Made by a program: the position numbers and the translations under genes
Notes under the pieces: model-generated
Seen by the model: only the letters and a program-made list of their open reading frames with translations
Told to the model about the DNA's origin: nothing
Databases searched by the model: none
Shown here: piece by piece, positions 6,122-15,390 of the stretch
Layout: every line of letters starts with the position of its first letter
Position numbering within the stretch: the first letter of the stretch is position 1
Origin: Candidatus Gastranaerophilales bacterium
GTDB lineage: Bacteria > Cyanobacteriota > Vampirovibrionia > Gastranaerophilales > Gastranaerophilaceae
NCBI GenBank assembly: GCA_944323495.1
Contig: CALUSZ010000143.1
Span: forward strand, 1 to 17,423
Direction: 5' to 3'
Length of the DNA: 17,423 nucleotides

Positions 6122-7447
6122 TTGGCAGAGAAATTCAAAATACAAGGTGGAGAGACTCTAAAAGGCGAAGTTTCAATAGGCGGAGCCAAAAATTCTGTCT
6201 TAAAACTTTTGGCTGCAACTATCCTTGTCAAAGGCACTACCAAAATATATAACGTTCCGCATCTTACAGATGTAGATATTATGCTAAATGTATTATCTGA
6301 TTTGGGTGCCAAATATGTTTATGACAGAAAAGAAAAGTCTGTTGTTGTAGATGCTTCTAATATTTCTTCAATCACGGCAAAATACGAGCTTGTCAGCAAA
6401 ATGAGAGCGTCTTTTATTATCTTAGGTGCACTTATGTCACGCTGCAAGGAGGCAATTGTTGCACTCCCGGGAGGCTGTGCAATAGGTGAAAGACGCGTCG
6501 ATTTTCATATTAAAGGCTTAGAGGCCCTTGGAGCTAAGATTAAAATTGAAAACGGTTATGTACATGCTAAAGCTTCTAAATTAACCGGAGCTGATATTTA
6601 TCTTGATATCCCGTCTGTTGGTGCCACTGAAAACTTAATGCTTGCTGCTGTATTAGCAGAAGGCGCTACAAGAATTCAAAACGCCGCGCAGGAGCCTGAA
6701 ATTGTTGATTTGGCTAATTTTTTAAATACAATAGGTGCTGATATTACAGGAGCCGGAACCTCTGAAATTATTATTAACGGAGTAAACGCTGAAAATCTGC
6801 ATACAGCTGAATATACTACAATCCCTGATAGAATTGAAGCAGGATCTTTTATGGCTGCTGTTGTTGCCACAAGGGGAAAAGCTATAATAAGAAACGTTTA
6901 TCCTGCTCATTTAACATTTTTCAATGATAAATTAATTAAAATGGGGGCAAATATTAAACTTATTGAGCCTACGACTATTGAAGTCAGCTGCAGGGGCAGA
7001 CTTAGTTCAATCAATTTTGTAACCCAGCCTTATCCAGGATTTCCTACGGACTTGCAGGCTATAGCAATGACTCTTTTGACTACTGCAAACGGAGTTGGGA
7101 TTATAACAGAGAGTCTTTATGAAAACCGCTTTATGCAGGTTCCGGATTTGAGAAGAATGGGCGCTGATATTCATCAGGACAGAAATCATGCAATTGTTAA
7201 GGGTGTCAAAAACCTTACCGGAGCAACAGTTGCAGCAAGTGATTTAAGAGCGGGAGCAGCGCTTGTAATTGCAGGACTTATGGCTCAAGGCGAGACTATC
7301 GTAGAAAAACTTCACCATATTGACAGAGGGTATGAAGAATTTGAATATAAACTGCAAAAATTAGGCGGAAAGATTTATAGATATAATGATGAAGATAATG
7401 AAGATAATAAAGAAGTAAAGGGGGTATTAAATGAGTCCCGCATATAA
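6122..7447 (+). CDS. murA: UDP-N-acetylglucosamine 1-carboxyvinyltransferase MurA
   Basis: First committed step of peptidoglycan synthesis: transfers enolpyruvate from PEP to UDP-GlcNAc in the cytosol. The 441 residues contain GGAKNSVL (20-27, with the K23-N24 pair), the PEP-binding cysteine in PGGCAIGERRVD (C119, the fosfomycin target), PGFPTDLQA (D310), ENRFMQVPDL and DLRAGAAL (R376). The start is a TTG at 6122-6124, the only start codon suitably close to GGAGGA (6113-6118), though the spacing is tight. The enzyme proper ends near residue 420. The last 20 residues are a very acidic tail (YNDEDNEDNKE...) unusual for MurA, whose coding sequence also carries the ribosome site and start of the next gene (17-nt overlap). 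First gene of an operon with the repeat protein and mfd. Confidence 0.95.
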   Translation: MAEKFKIQGGETLKGEVSIGGAKNSVLKLLAATILVKGTTKIYNVPHLTDVDIMLNVLSDLGAKYVYDRKEKSVVVDASNISSITAKYELVSKMRASFIILGALMSRCKEAIVALPGGCAIGERRVDFHIKGLEALGAKIKIENGYVHAKASKLTGADIYLDIPSVGATENLMLAAVLAEGATRIQNAAQEPEIVDLANFLNTIGADITGAGTSEIIINGVNAENLHTAEYTTIPDRIEAGSFMAAVVATRGKAIIRNVYPAHLTFFNDKLIKMGANIKLIEPTTIEVSCRGRLSSINFVTQPYPGFPTDLQAIAMTLLTTANGVGIITESLYENRFMQVPDLRRMGADIHQDRNHAIVKGVKNLTGATVAASDLRAGAALVIAGLMAQGETIVEKLHHIDRGYEEFEYKLQKLGGKIYRYNDEDNEDNKEVKGVLNESRI

Positions 7448-7763
7448 AAGATGGTACGACCATGACCCTAAACTTTTGGAAGTTATTGAATTATTGAAGA
7501 ATTATCAGGATGAATTAAGAGAGCATGCTGTGGTTTTTCTTGATAAGCTTGAACAAAAGGTTTCTAAAGAAGCTCTGGACAGGTTTTATGATCTGGTAAA
7601 GCCTGTTAACGGCAACAGATGGTATGATAAAGATCCTATTATATCCAAGACTGTTGAAATTCTAAGAGTTGTTCCGCCTGAAGTTCAGAGTGCCTGCGCA
7701 GAACGCTTTATTTCTGCTCTAAAGGAAATGGGTATAGAATACGAAAGCCCTAATCATAGTTAA
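7431..7763 (+). CDS. 110-aa protein made of two tandem ~38-residue repeats
   Basis: I do not recognise the family. The protein is two copies of one unit, ungapped and offset by 56 residues: residues 7-44 (RWYDHDPKLLEVIELL...) and 63-100 (RWYDKDPIISKTVEIL...). Both share RWYDxDPxxxxxxEhL, a Glu-rich middle, then AxxFhxxLxxh. Each unit looks like a turn followed by two helices. There is no signal peptide, membrane span or cysteine pair; the single Cys is in the second copy. The ATG has AAAGGGGG upstream, inside the murA tail. Its stop overlaps the mfd start as TAATG. Lying between a cell-wall gene and a repair helicase with overlaps on both sides, it is certainly co-translated with them, but a functional link is unproven. 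Confidence 0.85.
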   Translation: MSPAYKRWYDHDPKLLEVIELLKNYQDELREHAVVFLDKLEQKVSKEALDRFYDLVKPVNGNRWYDKDPIISKTVEILRVVPPEVQSACAERFISALKEMGIEYESPNHS

Positions 7764-10700
7764 TGAAATTAGAATCTGCTTCATTTTATGACCAATTGGT
7801 CAAAAATATAAAGAAACAAAAAAGTTTTACGCTGAGCGGCCTAACAACTTTCAGCAGGCTTTTGCTGGTTGATTATATCTATAAGCTTTCTGGTAAAAAA
7901 CTCCTTTTTATAACATCGTCTGAACAATCGGCATTAAGATACACGTCGGATTTAGAGAGAATTTTTAATCTTAATCCTGAAACTATTCCATACCAGAACG
8001 TTTCACCATACGAGACGGTAGCCGGAAACCTTTATGATTACGAAAAACAGATAAGTATTTTATTGAAAAAGCCTGAAATTGTGATTGCGCCTATAAAAGT
8101 GCTTTTGGAAAAATTTCCCCACCTTGATTTTTTCAAAAAAAACTCTTTTACGCTGAAAGTTGGAGATGAAATTTCACAGAATGAGCTTCTTAGAAAGCTG
8201 ATAAATTTGGGATACAAGCGCTCTACAATGGTTTCTGATATTGGTGAATTTAGTATAAGAGGTGATATTGCAGATATTTTTTCACTCGATGAGAATCCGG
8301 TAAGAATCGAATTTTGGGGCGACGAAATAGTTGATATTAGATTTTTTAATAACGAGACACAAAAATCAATCGAAAAAATTAAGGAAATAAATATAAAACC
8401 TCTGTATAAATTTGTTTTAGAAGATAAGCTTCCTAGTGATTTACCAAAAGAATTAAGAGAACAGATAGAAAATGAAGGGTATTTTGAGGGGATTAATGTT
8501 TATGAATCTTATTTTAACCCTGATTTAGCTAATATTTTAGATTATTTTAGCGAATATATTATTGTAATAGATGAGTTTGCAGAAGTTTCTGCCAAGTTTC
8601 AGCAAATTGATGAGAATTTTATAAATTCTTATAACGAAGCTTTAAAAACCAATCATATCTACCCATTAAAAGAAATAAATCATTTTACCTGGGAAGAAAT
8701 TATCCAAAAATCTGCAGGTATGCAGAAGATTTCTCTAAACAACTTTCTATCAGACGAAACTAACGAAGTTATTGATATTGATGCAAGAAACGTACAGATT
8801 TTTGATGCAGATATGGACATGCTTGCAGAATTTCTTATTGAGCATAAAGGGTGGCAAATAACTGTTGCGACTGATTTTCAGGAAAGAGTCAAAGAAGTTT
8901 TATCTGAATACGGCATTTTTGATATTAACTACATTAAAAACATCACTTCACAAGGGACGGAATTAAAAGACGGGAAAATACTTATTCTTACAGATAGAGA
9001 ACTTTTTAATAAAAGGCAAAAAGATATTCCGCCCAACCGTAAACGTCATTACAAAGAAAAAGCTGAATACATTGAAAATATTAACGATATAAAACCCGGA
9101 GAGTATGTCGTACACTCTATTCACGGTGTCGGGATTTATCAGGGGTTAACAAAACAAGAGTTCGACGGGCAGTTAAAAGACTATTTAACTATAGAATACG
9201 CAAACAAAGACAAGTTACATATTCCGGCTGAACAGATAAATATGCTGTGCCGCTATCGCGGCTCGGGACAAGTTAAACCCAAGCTCTCAAGAATGGGCGG
9301 CTCTGATTGGGAAAACACAAAAACCAGAGTAAAGAAAGAGGTTGAGACAATAGCTTATGACCTTTTGAGACTTTATGCAAGAAGAAAGATGAAAGAAGGT
9401 ATTGAATTTGCGCCTGATTCTCCTTTGCAGCTTGAGATGGAGGACACTTTTGAATACATAGAAACTCCTGACCAGCTAAAATCTATAAATGAAATAAAAG
9501 CGGATATGGAAAGCCCGAACCCTATGGACCGGCTTGTCTGCGGAGACGTCGGGTTTGGGAAAACTGAAGTTGCTATGCGGGCGATGTTTAAGGCGGTGAC
9601 TTCATTAAAGCAGGTTGCAATGATTGTACCTACGACAGTTCTTGCACTCCAGCACTATCAGACGATTTCAGAGCGGTTTAAACCCTTTGGAATTGATGTT
9701 GAACTTCTTTGCCGTTTTAGGAGTGCAAAGGAGAGAAAAGAAACGCTTAAAAATCTTGCAACAGGAAAGTGTGATGTCGTAATTGCAACGCATAGTCTCT
9801 TGCAGGATAATGTTATATTCAAGGATTTAGGTCTTTTGGTAATTGATGAAGAGCACAGATTCGGAGTAAGACATAAGGAAAAATTAAAAGAATTTAGAGA
9901 AAATATTGATATTATATCAATGTCAGCAACTCCGATTCCAAGAACCCTTTATATGTCACTTTCCGGCATAAAAGATATTTCCGTTATTAACACTCCGCCT
10001 CAAAATAGGCTTCCTATCAAGACTTACGTCGGAGAATACAATGAGCAGACCGTTAAAAATGCTATAGTTAACGAACTGGATAGAGACGGGCAGGTATTTT
10101 ATCTTTATAACAGAGTTGAAACTATCGAAGAATTTAAGCTGGAACTTCAAAAACTTGTTCCGAATGCAAGAATTTCAATCGGCCATGGACAGTTAAGCGA
10201 AAAACAGCTTGAAGATGTAATAATAGGGTTTGATAACCACGAAAGCGATATTTTATTGTGTACAACAATCATTGAAAACGGACTTGATATACCTAATGCT
10301 AACACAATAATTATACACGAAGCTGACAAATTAGGCCTTGCGCAGTTATATCAGCTTAGAGGCCGTGTCGGAAGAAGTGAAAAACAGGCATATTGTTATT
10401 GTTTCTATAAGAAAAATAAGGAATTATCACAGGAAGCAACGGAACGATTAAAAGCAATAAAAGAATTTACAACTTTAGGTAGCGGCTATAGGATAGCAAT
10501 GCGCGATGTTGAAATAAGAGGTGTTGGAAATATTTTAGGTACAAAGCAGCACGGACATATGGTTAATGTAGGTTTTGATACGTACTGCGAACTTCTGGAA
10601 GAAACTGTAAATGAACTCAAGGGTGAAACTATTAAGGCCAATAAGCCCGCTATTGTTGATATTAATGTTACAGCATATATTCCTGATGAATGGGTCGGCT

Positions 10701-11134
10701 CTGAAGAGCAAAAAATGATTGAATACAAACGTCTTTCAGATGTTAAAAATGAAATTGAGCTCAATTATATCGTATCAGAATGGAAAGACCGCTTCTCACG
10801 GATTCCCGATGAAGTTGAAAATCTCATCAAACTTATTAAATTAAGACTACTCGCAACCGAATGCGGTATTTCTATTATTCGAGAAGCCGGCAGCGATATC
10901 AGAATTTATTCCCCATTTACCCCTTACGAGTGGAATATAATAAAACAAGGTATGGATAAAAATATCCTAAGAAAAATAAAATTTACGATTGCCCCAAAAA
11001 CCTGCGAGGACGGAAAATCTATCCTGCTTGTAAATAACAGCAATATGACTTTTGACGAGATTTTTGAAACTTTATCCGCTCTCTTCTATTACATAAAAGA
11101 AACTGTCAATAAGTATTCAGGAAAACAGCCTTAA
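7763..11134 (+). CDS. mfd: Transcription-repair coupling factor Mfd
   Basis: A DNA translocase that pushes stalled RNA polymerase off lesions and recruits UvrA for strand-specific excision repair. The 1123 residues are full length. The N-terminal UvrB-like module (1-420) is followed by the RNA polymerase-interacting domain with GEYVVHSIHGVGIYQGL (446-462) and the segment ending QINMLCRYRG. The RecG-like motor has Walker A GDVGFGKTE (594-602), DEEHRFG (695-701) and SATPIPRTLYMSL (721-733). The helicase C half contains IENGLDIPNANTIII and LYQLRGRVGRS, and the TRG-region motif DVEIRGVGNILG follows. The C-terminal regulatory domain is present (EWVGSEEQKMIEYKRL...). The ATG overlaps the previous stop (TAATG) and lacks a strong ribosome site, so it probably depends on translational coupling. 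Confidence 0.97.
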   Translation: MKLESASFYDQLVKNIKKQKSFTLSGLTTFSRLLLVDYIYKLSGKKLLFITSSEQSALRYTSDLERIFNLNPETIPYQNVSPYETVAGNLYDYEKQISILLKKPEIVIAPIKVLLEKFPHLDFFKKNSFTLKVGDEISQNELLRKLINLGYKRSTMVSDIGEFSIRGDIADIFSLDENPVRIEFWGDEIVDIRFFNNETQKSIEKIKEINIKPLYKFVLEDKLPSDLPKELREQIENEGYFEGINVYESYFNPDLANILDYFSEYIIVIDEFAEVSAKFQQIDENFINSYNEALKTNHIYPLKEINHFTWEEIIQKSAGMQKISLNNFLSDETNEVIDIDARNVQIFDADMDMLAEFLIEHKGWQITVATDFQERVKEVLSEYGIFDINYIKNITSQGTELKDGKILILTDRELFNKRQKDIPPNRKRHYKEKAEYIENINDIKPGEYVVHSIHGVGIYQGLTKQEFDGQLKDYLTIEYANKDKLHIPAEQINMLCRYRGSGQVKPKLSRMGGSDWENTKTRVKKEVETIAYDLLRLYARRKMKEGIEFAPDSPLQLEMEDTFEYIETPDQLKSINEIKADMESPNPMDRLVCGDVGFGKTEVAMRAMFKAVTSLKQVAMIVPTTVLALQHYQTISERFKPFGIDVELLCRFRSAKERKETLKNLATGKCDVVIATHSLLQDNVIFKDLGLLVIDEEHRFGVRHKEKLKEFRENIDIISMSATPIPRTLYMSLSGIKDISVINTPPQNRLPIKTYVGEYNEQTVKNAIVNELDRDGQVFYLYNRVETIEEFKLELQKLVPNARISIGHGQLSEKQLEDVIIGFDNHESDILLCTTIIENGLDIPNANTIIIHEADKLGLAQLYQLRGRVGRSEKQAYCYCFYKKNKELSQEATERLKAIKEFTTLGSGYRIAMRDVEIRGVGNILGTKQHGHMVNVGFDTYCELLEETVNELKGETIKANKPAIVDINVTAYIPDEWVGSEEQKMIEYKRLSDVKNEIELNYIVSEWKDRFSRIPDEVENLIKLIKLRLLATECGISIIREAGSDIRIYSPFTPYEWNIIKQGMDKNILRKIKFTIAPKTCEDGKSILLVNNSNMTFDEIFETLSALFYYIKETVNKYSGKQP

Positions 11135-11158
11135 TTATTAAGAAGCGTAAAAATATAC

Positions 11159-11187
11159 TTAACATTTACCCACATTTGGTTTATTAT
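11159..11187 (+). promoter_or_regulatory. Promoter of the foldase lipoprotein gene
   Basis: TTAACA (11159-11164) and TATTAT (11182-11187) are 17 nt apart, each one base from consensus. RNA would start near 11194, inside the longest open frame (TTG at 11191), which supports the ATG at 11224 as the true start. No terminator is seen between mfd and this promoter. Confidence 0.6.
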
Positions 11188-11223
11188 TAGTTGGTAACTT
11201 TGATAAATAAGAGGAGTATTCTA

Positions 11224-12339
11224 ATGAAAAAATTATTAACGTGTTTAGCATTATCAACCGTGCTGTTTTCCGGCTGTACTTTGATGCATAAATCAGAAGG
11301 TATCGTAAAGGTTAATGATAAAGTAATAACTCAGGCAGAATTTGACCAGGCATTTGATAAAACTGTAGATAAATCATTCCTCAAGGCTTTCGGCGGTTCA
11401 AAAAACTTTGTTAAATCAGATGAAAACCCTATGTATGGAATATTTAAAGATAAAATTGTTAATGAATTAATTGTAAAATCACTTCTAGATGCAGAAATTG
11501 CAAAACGCGGAATTACTGCAACTGAAGAAGATATTCAAAACGAGTTAAAAACTATTATAGACAAAGTCGGCTCTAAAGAAGAATTAAATAAACTTCTAAA
11601 AGAGAGAGGTGTTTCAAATGCACAATTTACAGAAGATTTAAAAACACAGATTAAAATCAAAAAATTAGTAAATTCTATTGAAAAAATTAATATAACAGAT
11701 AAAGATGCTGAAAATTACTATAATACACATAAAGAAGAATTCACTCACGGCGAGCAGGTAAGAGCTTCTCATATTCTGATATCTGCGAATACAATTGAAC
11801 TTATTCAAAAGATAAAAGAAAAAAATCCGGAAATTAACCCCACTGAGTTAAACAAAAAGGTAGAAGAACAAATAGCAGCACAAAAAGCAAAAGCAGAATC
11901 TGTTTTAGCAGAAGTAAAACAAAATCCTGATAACTTCGAAAAAATTGCACAGAAGAATTCTGATGACAAAGCAAGTGCAGAAAGAGGCGGAGAATTAGGT
12001 TTCTTCCCGAAAGAAGCTATGGTTCCTGAATTTGCCAACGCAGCTTTTTCAATGAAACCGAATACAATTAGTGAAACCCTTGTTAAATCTCCTTACGGAT
12101 TCCATATTATAAAGGTAACAGACAGAATGGAAGCCGGCTCGACTCCTTTTGTTAAAGTTAAAGATGAAATTAAATTCTATTTAGAAACACAAAAACAAAT
12201 CGAGGTTTTGAAAAAACTTACAGAAGGCCTGATGAAAAATGCGAAAATAGAATACTTAAATGAAAGCTACAATCCTAAAAGAGTCGTAAAACCAATTACG
12301 CCGGAACCAAAACAGGTAAAAGAAGAAGCTAAAAAATAG
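11224..12339 (+). CDS. Parvulin-type peptidyl-prolyl isomerase lipoprotein (SurA/PrsA-like)
   Basis: A folding helper for exported proteins, probably tethered to a membrane facing the periplasm. The 371 residues start with a short lipoprotein signal ending FSGC, with C18 as the lipid-bearing residue; Phe at -3 makes the lipobox imperfect. A SurA_N-like chaperone region follows: VNDKVITQAEFDQAF (30-44), then a long helical stretch to about 165. The parvulin domain begins EQVRASHILIS (177-187) and ends SPYGFHIIKVTDR (289-301), with GGELGFFPKEAMVPEF (255-270) in between. A charged helical insert of about 35 residues (190-225) splits the first strand from the rest. The tail is Lys/Glu/Pro-rich. 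The ATG has GAGGAG 7 nt upstream. Single isomerase domain, so nearer PrsA in layout than E. coli SurA. Confidence 0.9.
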   Translation: MKKLLTCLALSTVLFSGCTLMHKSEGIVKVNDKVITQAEFDQAFDKTVDKSFLKAFGGSKNFVKSDENPMYGIFKDKIVNELIVKSLLDAEIAKRGITATEEDIQNELKTIIDKVGSKEELNKLLKERGVSNAQFTEDLKTQIKIKKLVNSIEKINITDKDAENYYNTHKEEFTHGEQVRASHILISANTIELIQKIKEKNPEINPTELNKKVEEQIAAQKAKAESVLAEVKQNPDNFEKIAQKNSDDKASAERGGELGFFPKEAMVPEFANAAFSMKPNTISETLVKSPYGFHIIKVTDRMEAGSTPFVKVKDEIKFYLETQKQIEVLKKLTEGLMKNAKIEYLNESYNPKRVVKPITPEPKQVKEEAKK

Positions 12340-12342
12340 AAT

Positions 12343-12378
12343 AAAAAAGAACCCTGATATATTCAGGGTTCTTTTTTT
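12343..12378. terminator. Bidirectional terminator between convergent genes
   Basis: GAACCCTGA (12349-12357) pairs perfectly with TCAGGGTTC (12363-12371), with a TATAT loop, an A-run on the left and a T-run on the right. It ends the foldase gene from one side and the Clp/FtsH-like gene, whose stop is at 12377-12379, from the other. Confidence 0.9.
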
Positions 12379-15313
12379 AAACCTTCAATTTGCCATATAT
12401 CTTACCTTTTTTAGAAGATTTGATAATATCCATAATCATGTCTGACAATATTTCAATTTCTTCTTTAACATTTTCAGGTTGAGCAGTTTTCCACTGTGCA
12501 AGAACAGCTCTGAATTTATCTCCATCAATCATACAGTCATCAGTACCAATCAACTTTGAGTATTTATCTGTAAACCACTTATTAAATCCCCTGTAAGTTT
12601 CAGTAATCAAATCAGAAGCTATTTGAGCATTGGTAAGAATTACATTCATATCCTTAAAGACATTTTCACTGTATTTTCCGGATTTTATACCAGCTGCATT
12701 AGAGATTTTACCGGTATTAAACCCAAACCCAAAATATTCAATACCGTTTTTCGCAGAAGCAGAAGCTTGCGCTAAATCTTGTGAAATACCGCTTGAGCCG
12801 TCCATATCAAAGAATAGTTTTTCAGCTGAGTAGCCGCCATATGCACATACTAAGCCGGTAAACATAGCCTCAAAAGGATAATCCGCATTTTCAGACCGGC
12901 CTTCAAATACAGCACCAAGGAAATTACCCCTCGGATCAAGTGTAATAAAATTAACATCTCTTGACTGATGCCAAGGCTGACCTTTTTCTCTAAGAATCTC
13001 ATTCATAACCTCAAGGTTAACAGCATGTCCGCATTCATGCGAAGTAGTTGCTCTCTTATTATATTCAGGCATCTCCGGTCTTGAGGTTCTGCCTGTTGCA
13101 AGCTGAAGATATGCCTCAATAAAGTCACCTATAGAAGCACGCGTTTTTCCGCGCTCGAGCATTATCTGCCCGGTCTTTTCCACCATTGATTTTATCTCTA
13201 CAAAAGACATATATTCAGTAAGTTTCACAAGCTTATTAACCAAGTTTTCTTTTTCTTCTATATTTTTACAAGCAAGAGGCAGCTCCATTTCCTTTATTCT
13301 ATTAACAAGAATCTCTCTTCTTGCCTGTTTATTGAAAGCTGGTGAATCAATCGCAATCTGCTGATTAAATCCTCTAACAAACTGGGGGATAGCATCTGCA
13401 TAATAACTGTCAGTAGAACCAATTACAATAATATTGAGATTTTCACCCTCAGCCCTTGTCATTTCTTTTTCCATCTGGGCCATTGCCTGTTTATAACCTG
13501 CAAGGTAAGGACCGGAAAAAGCAAAATCCTCAAAATTATTGACATATATTATAGCAGTTTTATACTCATTCTGCTCCGCAGCTTTTCTGGCTTCCGCAAA
13601 GATTTTCTTCATCTCCACACTAGGAGAACTTTTGACTCCCTCATCATCTAAAGCACTTAATGCAAAATCCGAAGAAGCAATTTCTATAAATGGTACTTTT
13701 GCCTCACCAGCCAGTGCCTGTGCCGTAAAACGCCTTCCGGAGCCAGCTTCTTCATCTTTTGAGTACATTACATAACCACAAGTACCCATCCTCCCAGTTT
13801 TTATCTGTCGAACAATAGCTTCAAGATCTTTTTTTGTAGTATTTTTTCCATACAAGGAGCTGAGATTTTTCCCTGTATCATACACTACAATTGCAGAATC
13901 AGTATCCTTATTAAAAATTTCCTTGGCAACTGAAGCAAACTCATCTACATCTCTTACATTAATTTTCCTTTTTGTATTACCATAATAATCAGCAATACGT
14001 TTCATCAAATCAACTGCTTTATCAGGAAATACACCCTCTATTTTATCAGCATATGCAACAGTTTTATTTCTTGCATCTTTTGAGAATGGTGTTTTTATAT
14101 CTTTTGTAAGTTTTCTGCTCCTATTAATAATTTCCTGCGCTTCGTAAGTATGTATAGGCGGAATTGCATAAGATATAAAATCAGAAAACCCTTTTTTAAT
14201 TATCGGATTCTGCATTGCCTGATAATAGTTATTTTTATTCTGAAAAAACAAAAATTTTACATCATCCTTTGGCATATTTACAAGCCCTATAATTGCCATA
14301 GGGAAAACCAGTTCATTTGTATCGGTTGTTTGAGAATTTGCAATAATACTATCTAGATTAACCATAATAATTTTTCGTTTGTCCGGTTCTTCACCAGAGA
14401 GATCCATTACTGTGCTAACCAGGTTTTCAGGTGAGATATCATCTGACATTGCATAAATAATAGTATTTTTACTATTAAAATTTCCATACTTTGGTGCATT
14501 TATCATTCTTATTATACTTGCAGCAATCCTATCTGCCTCTTTTGAATCAGCATATGTTACAAATAAATTTGAGCCTAAAGCTAATTTATTCCATACATCT
14601 ATAGCACGGCTATCATAAAATCTCATATAATTTTCATTTATATCTTTAGATGTTTTATAATAACTTAACTCTAAAAAATCCTGCAAAAATTCCGACGGAT
14701 AAGTAATTCCTCTTGCAGACAGAGCATTAAAAGCCGCACCTAAAATAGCATACGCTCCTATAGTAGTCCCTTCAGCTGAAGCCTTTTCTAGCAATTTTTG
14801 ATACTCTTCTGTCAATATTTTATTATTTTTAACATTATCCCCATCTGACGCTAATTTTGCTAAAGCTTCCGTATTTTGTTCTTTTAAAAAATTAAGGCTT
14901 TCGAAAAAATACTCTCTCAATTCCTTTGATAATAAAGTGTTCTGCTTAGCATATTTATTGGCCAAACGATTAAGTGTTGAAACGGATTTTACTTCTCCGC
15001 TTTCAAGCTCTTTTTCGCTATATCTGGCATAGTTTTCTTCTGTTTCTTCTATTGCAGCAGCAATAATATGGTATGGAGTAACTTCTTTACTGCCACCGGC
15101 ATCAGCAATCTTTTGGGCCCGTTCTATAAATAAAAGACCTTCTTCTGTATATTTCAGGCTTTCAGTTTTTTCTGCTCTAAAATTTATATAGCTTCGCGGA
15201 ACACCGGATATAACATTGGTTTGATTTTCATTATCGTTTTTTTTATTTAAATTATTTGACCTTTTTATATTATTAGGATTATTAAAAAGTCTAATAGGTT
15301 CAATTTTTAGCAC
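12377..15313 (-). CDS. Clp/FtsH hybrid: two degenerate AAA modules plus an intact M41 zinc protease
   Basis: 978 residues. About 53-155 resembles a Clp N-domain (IERAQKIADAGGSKEVTPYHIIAAAIEE). About 245-450 resembles a ClpA/B first AAA module, with a typical lid (FPDKAVDLMKRI, 429-440), but its P-loop is missing and Walker B reads IIMVNLDS. About 510-735 follows FtsH (AQALAGEAKVPFIEIASSDF), yet Walker A reads EEAGSGRRF (K and T lost; bases 13727-13753), Walker B reads AIIYVNNFED (DE to NN), and the arginine-finger RPGRFDR is VRGFNQ. The M41 domain (about 745-965) is intact: HECGH (759-763; bases 13025-13039) and the third ligand D846 in SSGISQDLAQA. No FtsH-type membrane helices exist, so it is probably soluble. 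GTG at 15313 has GGAG 8 nt upstream; a TTG at 15319 has only 2 nt. A motor-less protease is an inference. Confidence 0.85.
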   Translation of the reverse strand: MLKIEPIRLFNNPNNIKRSNNLNKKNDNENQTNVISGVPRSYINFRAEKTESLKYTEEGLLFIERAQKIADAGGSKEVTPYHIIAAAIEETEENYARYSEKELESGEVKSVSTLNRLANKYAKQNTLLSKELREYFFESLNFLKEQNTEALAKLASDGDNVKNNKILTEEYQKLLEKASAEGTTIGAYAILGAAFNALSARGITYPSEFLQDFLELSYYKTSKDINENYMRFYDSRAIDVWNKLALGSNLFVTYADSKEADRIAASIIRMINAPKYGNFNSKNTIIYAMSDDISPENLVSTVMDLSGEEPDKRKIIMVNLDSIIANSQTTDTNELVFPMAIIGLVNMPKDDVKFLFFQNKNNYYQAMQNPIIKKGFSDFISYAIPPIHTYEAQEIINRSRKLTKDIKTPFSKDARNKTVAYADKIEGVFPDKAVDLMKRIADYYGNTKRKINVRDVDEFASVAKEIFNKDTDSAIVVYDTGKNLSSLYGKNTTKKDLEAIVRQIKTGRMGTCGYVMYSKDEEAGSGRRFTAQALAGEAKVPFIEIASSDFALSALDDEGVKSSPSVEMKKIFAEARKAAEQNEYKTAIIYVNNFEDFAFSGPYLAGYKQAMAQMEKEMTRAEGENLNIIVIGSTDSYYADAIPQFVRGFNQQIAIDSPAFNKQARREILVNRIKEMELPLACKNIEEKENLVNKLVKLTEYMSFVEIKSMVEKTGQIMLERGKTRASIGDFIEAYLQLATGRTSRPEMPEYNKRATTSHECGHAVNLEVMNEILREKGQPWHQSRDVNFITLDPRGNFLGAVFEGRSENADYPFEAMFTGLVCAYGGYSAEKLFFDMDGSSGISQDLAQASASAKNGIEYFGFGFNTGKISNAAGIKSGKYSENVFKDMNVILTNAQIASDLITETYRGFNKWFTDKYSKLIGTDDCMIDGDKFRAVLAQWKTAQPENVKEEIEILSDMIMDIIKSSKKGKIYGKLKV

Positions 15314-15390
15314 GCGCAATACTCCTTAATTCTCTACAATATGATAAAACACGTAAAAATTTTTTTTGCTATGTTTTACAAAAACACGCG

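Noticed and set aside
11191..11223. TTG start at 11191 for the foldase lipoprotein
   Set aside because: It would put 11 extra residues in front of the signal peptide and lies upstream of the predicted RNA start; ATG 11224 has GAGGAG at ideal spacing.
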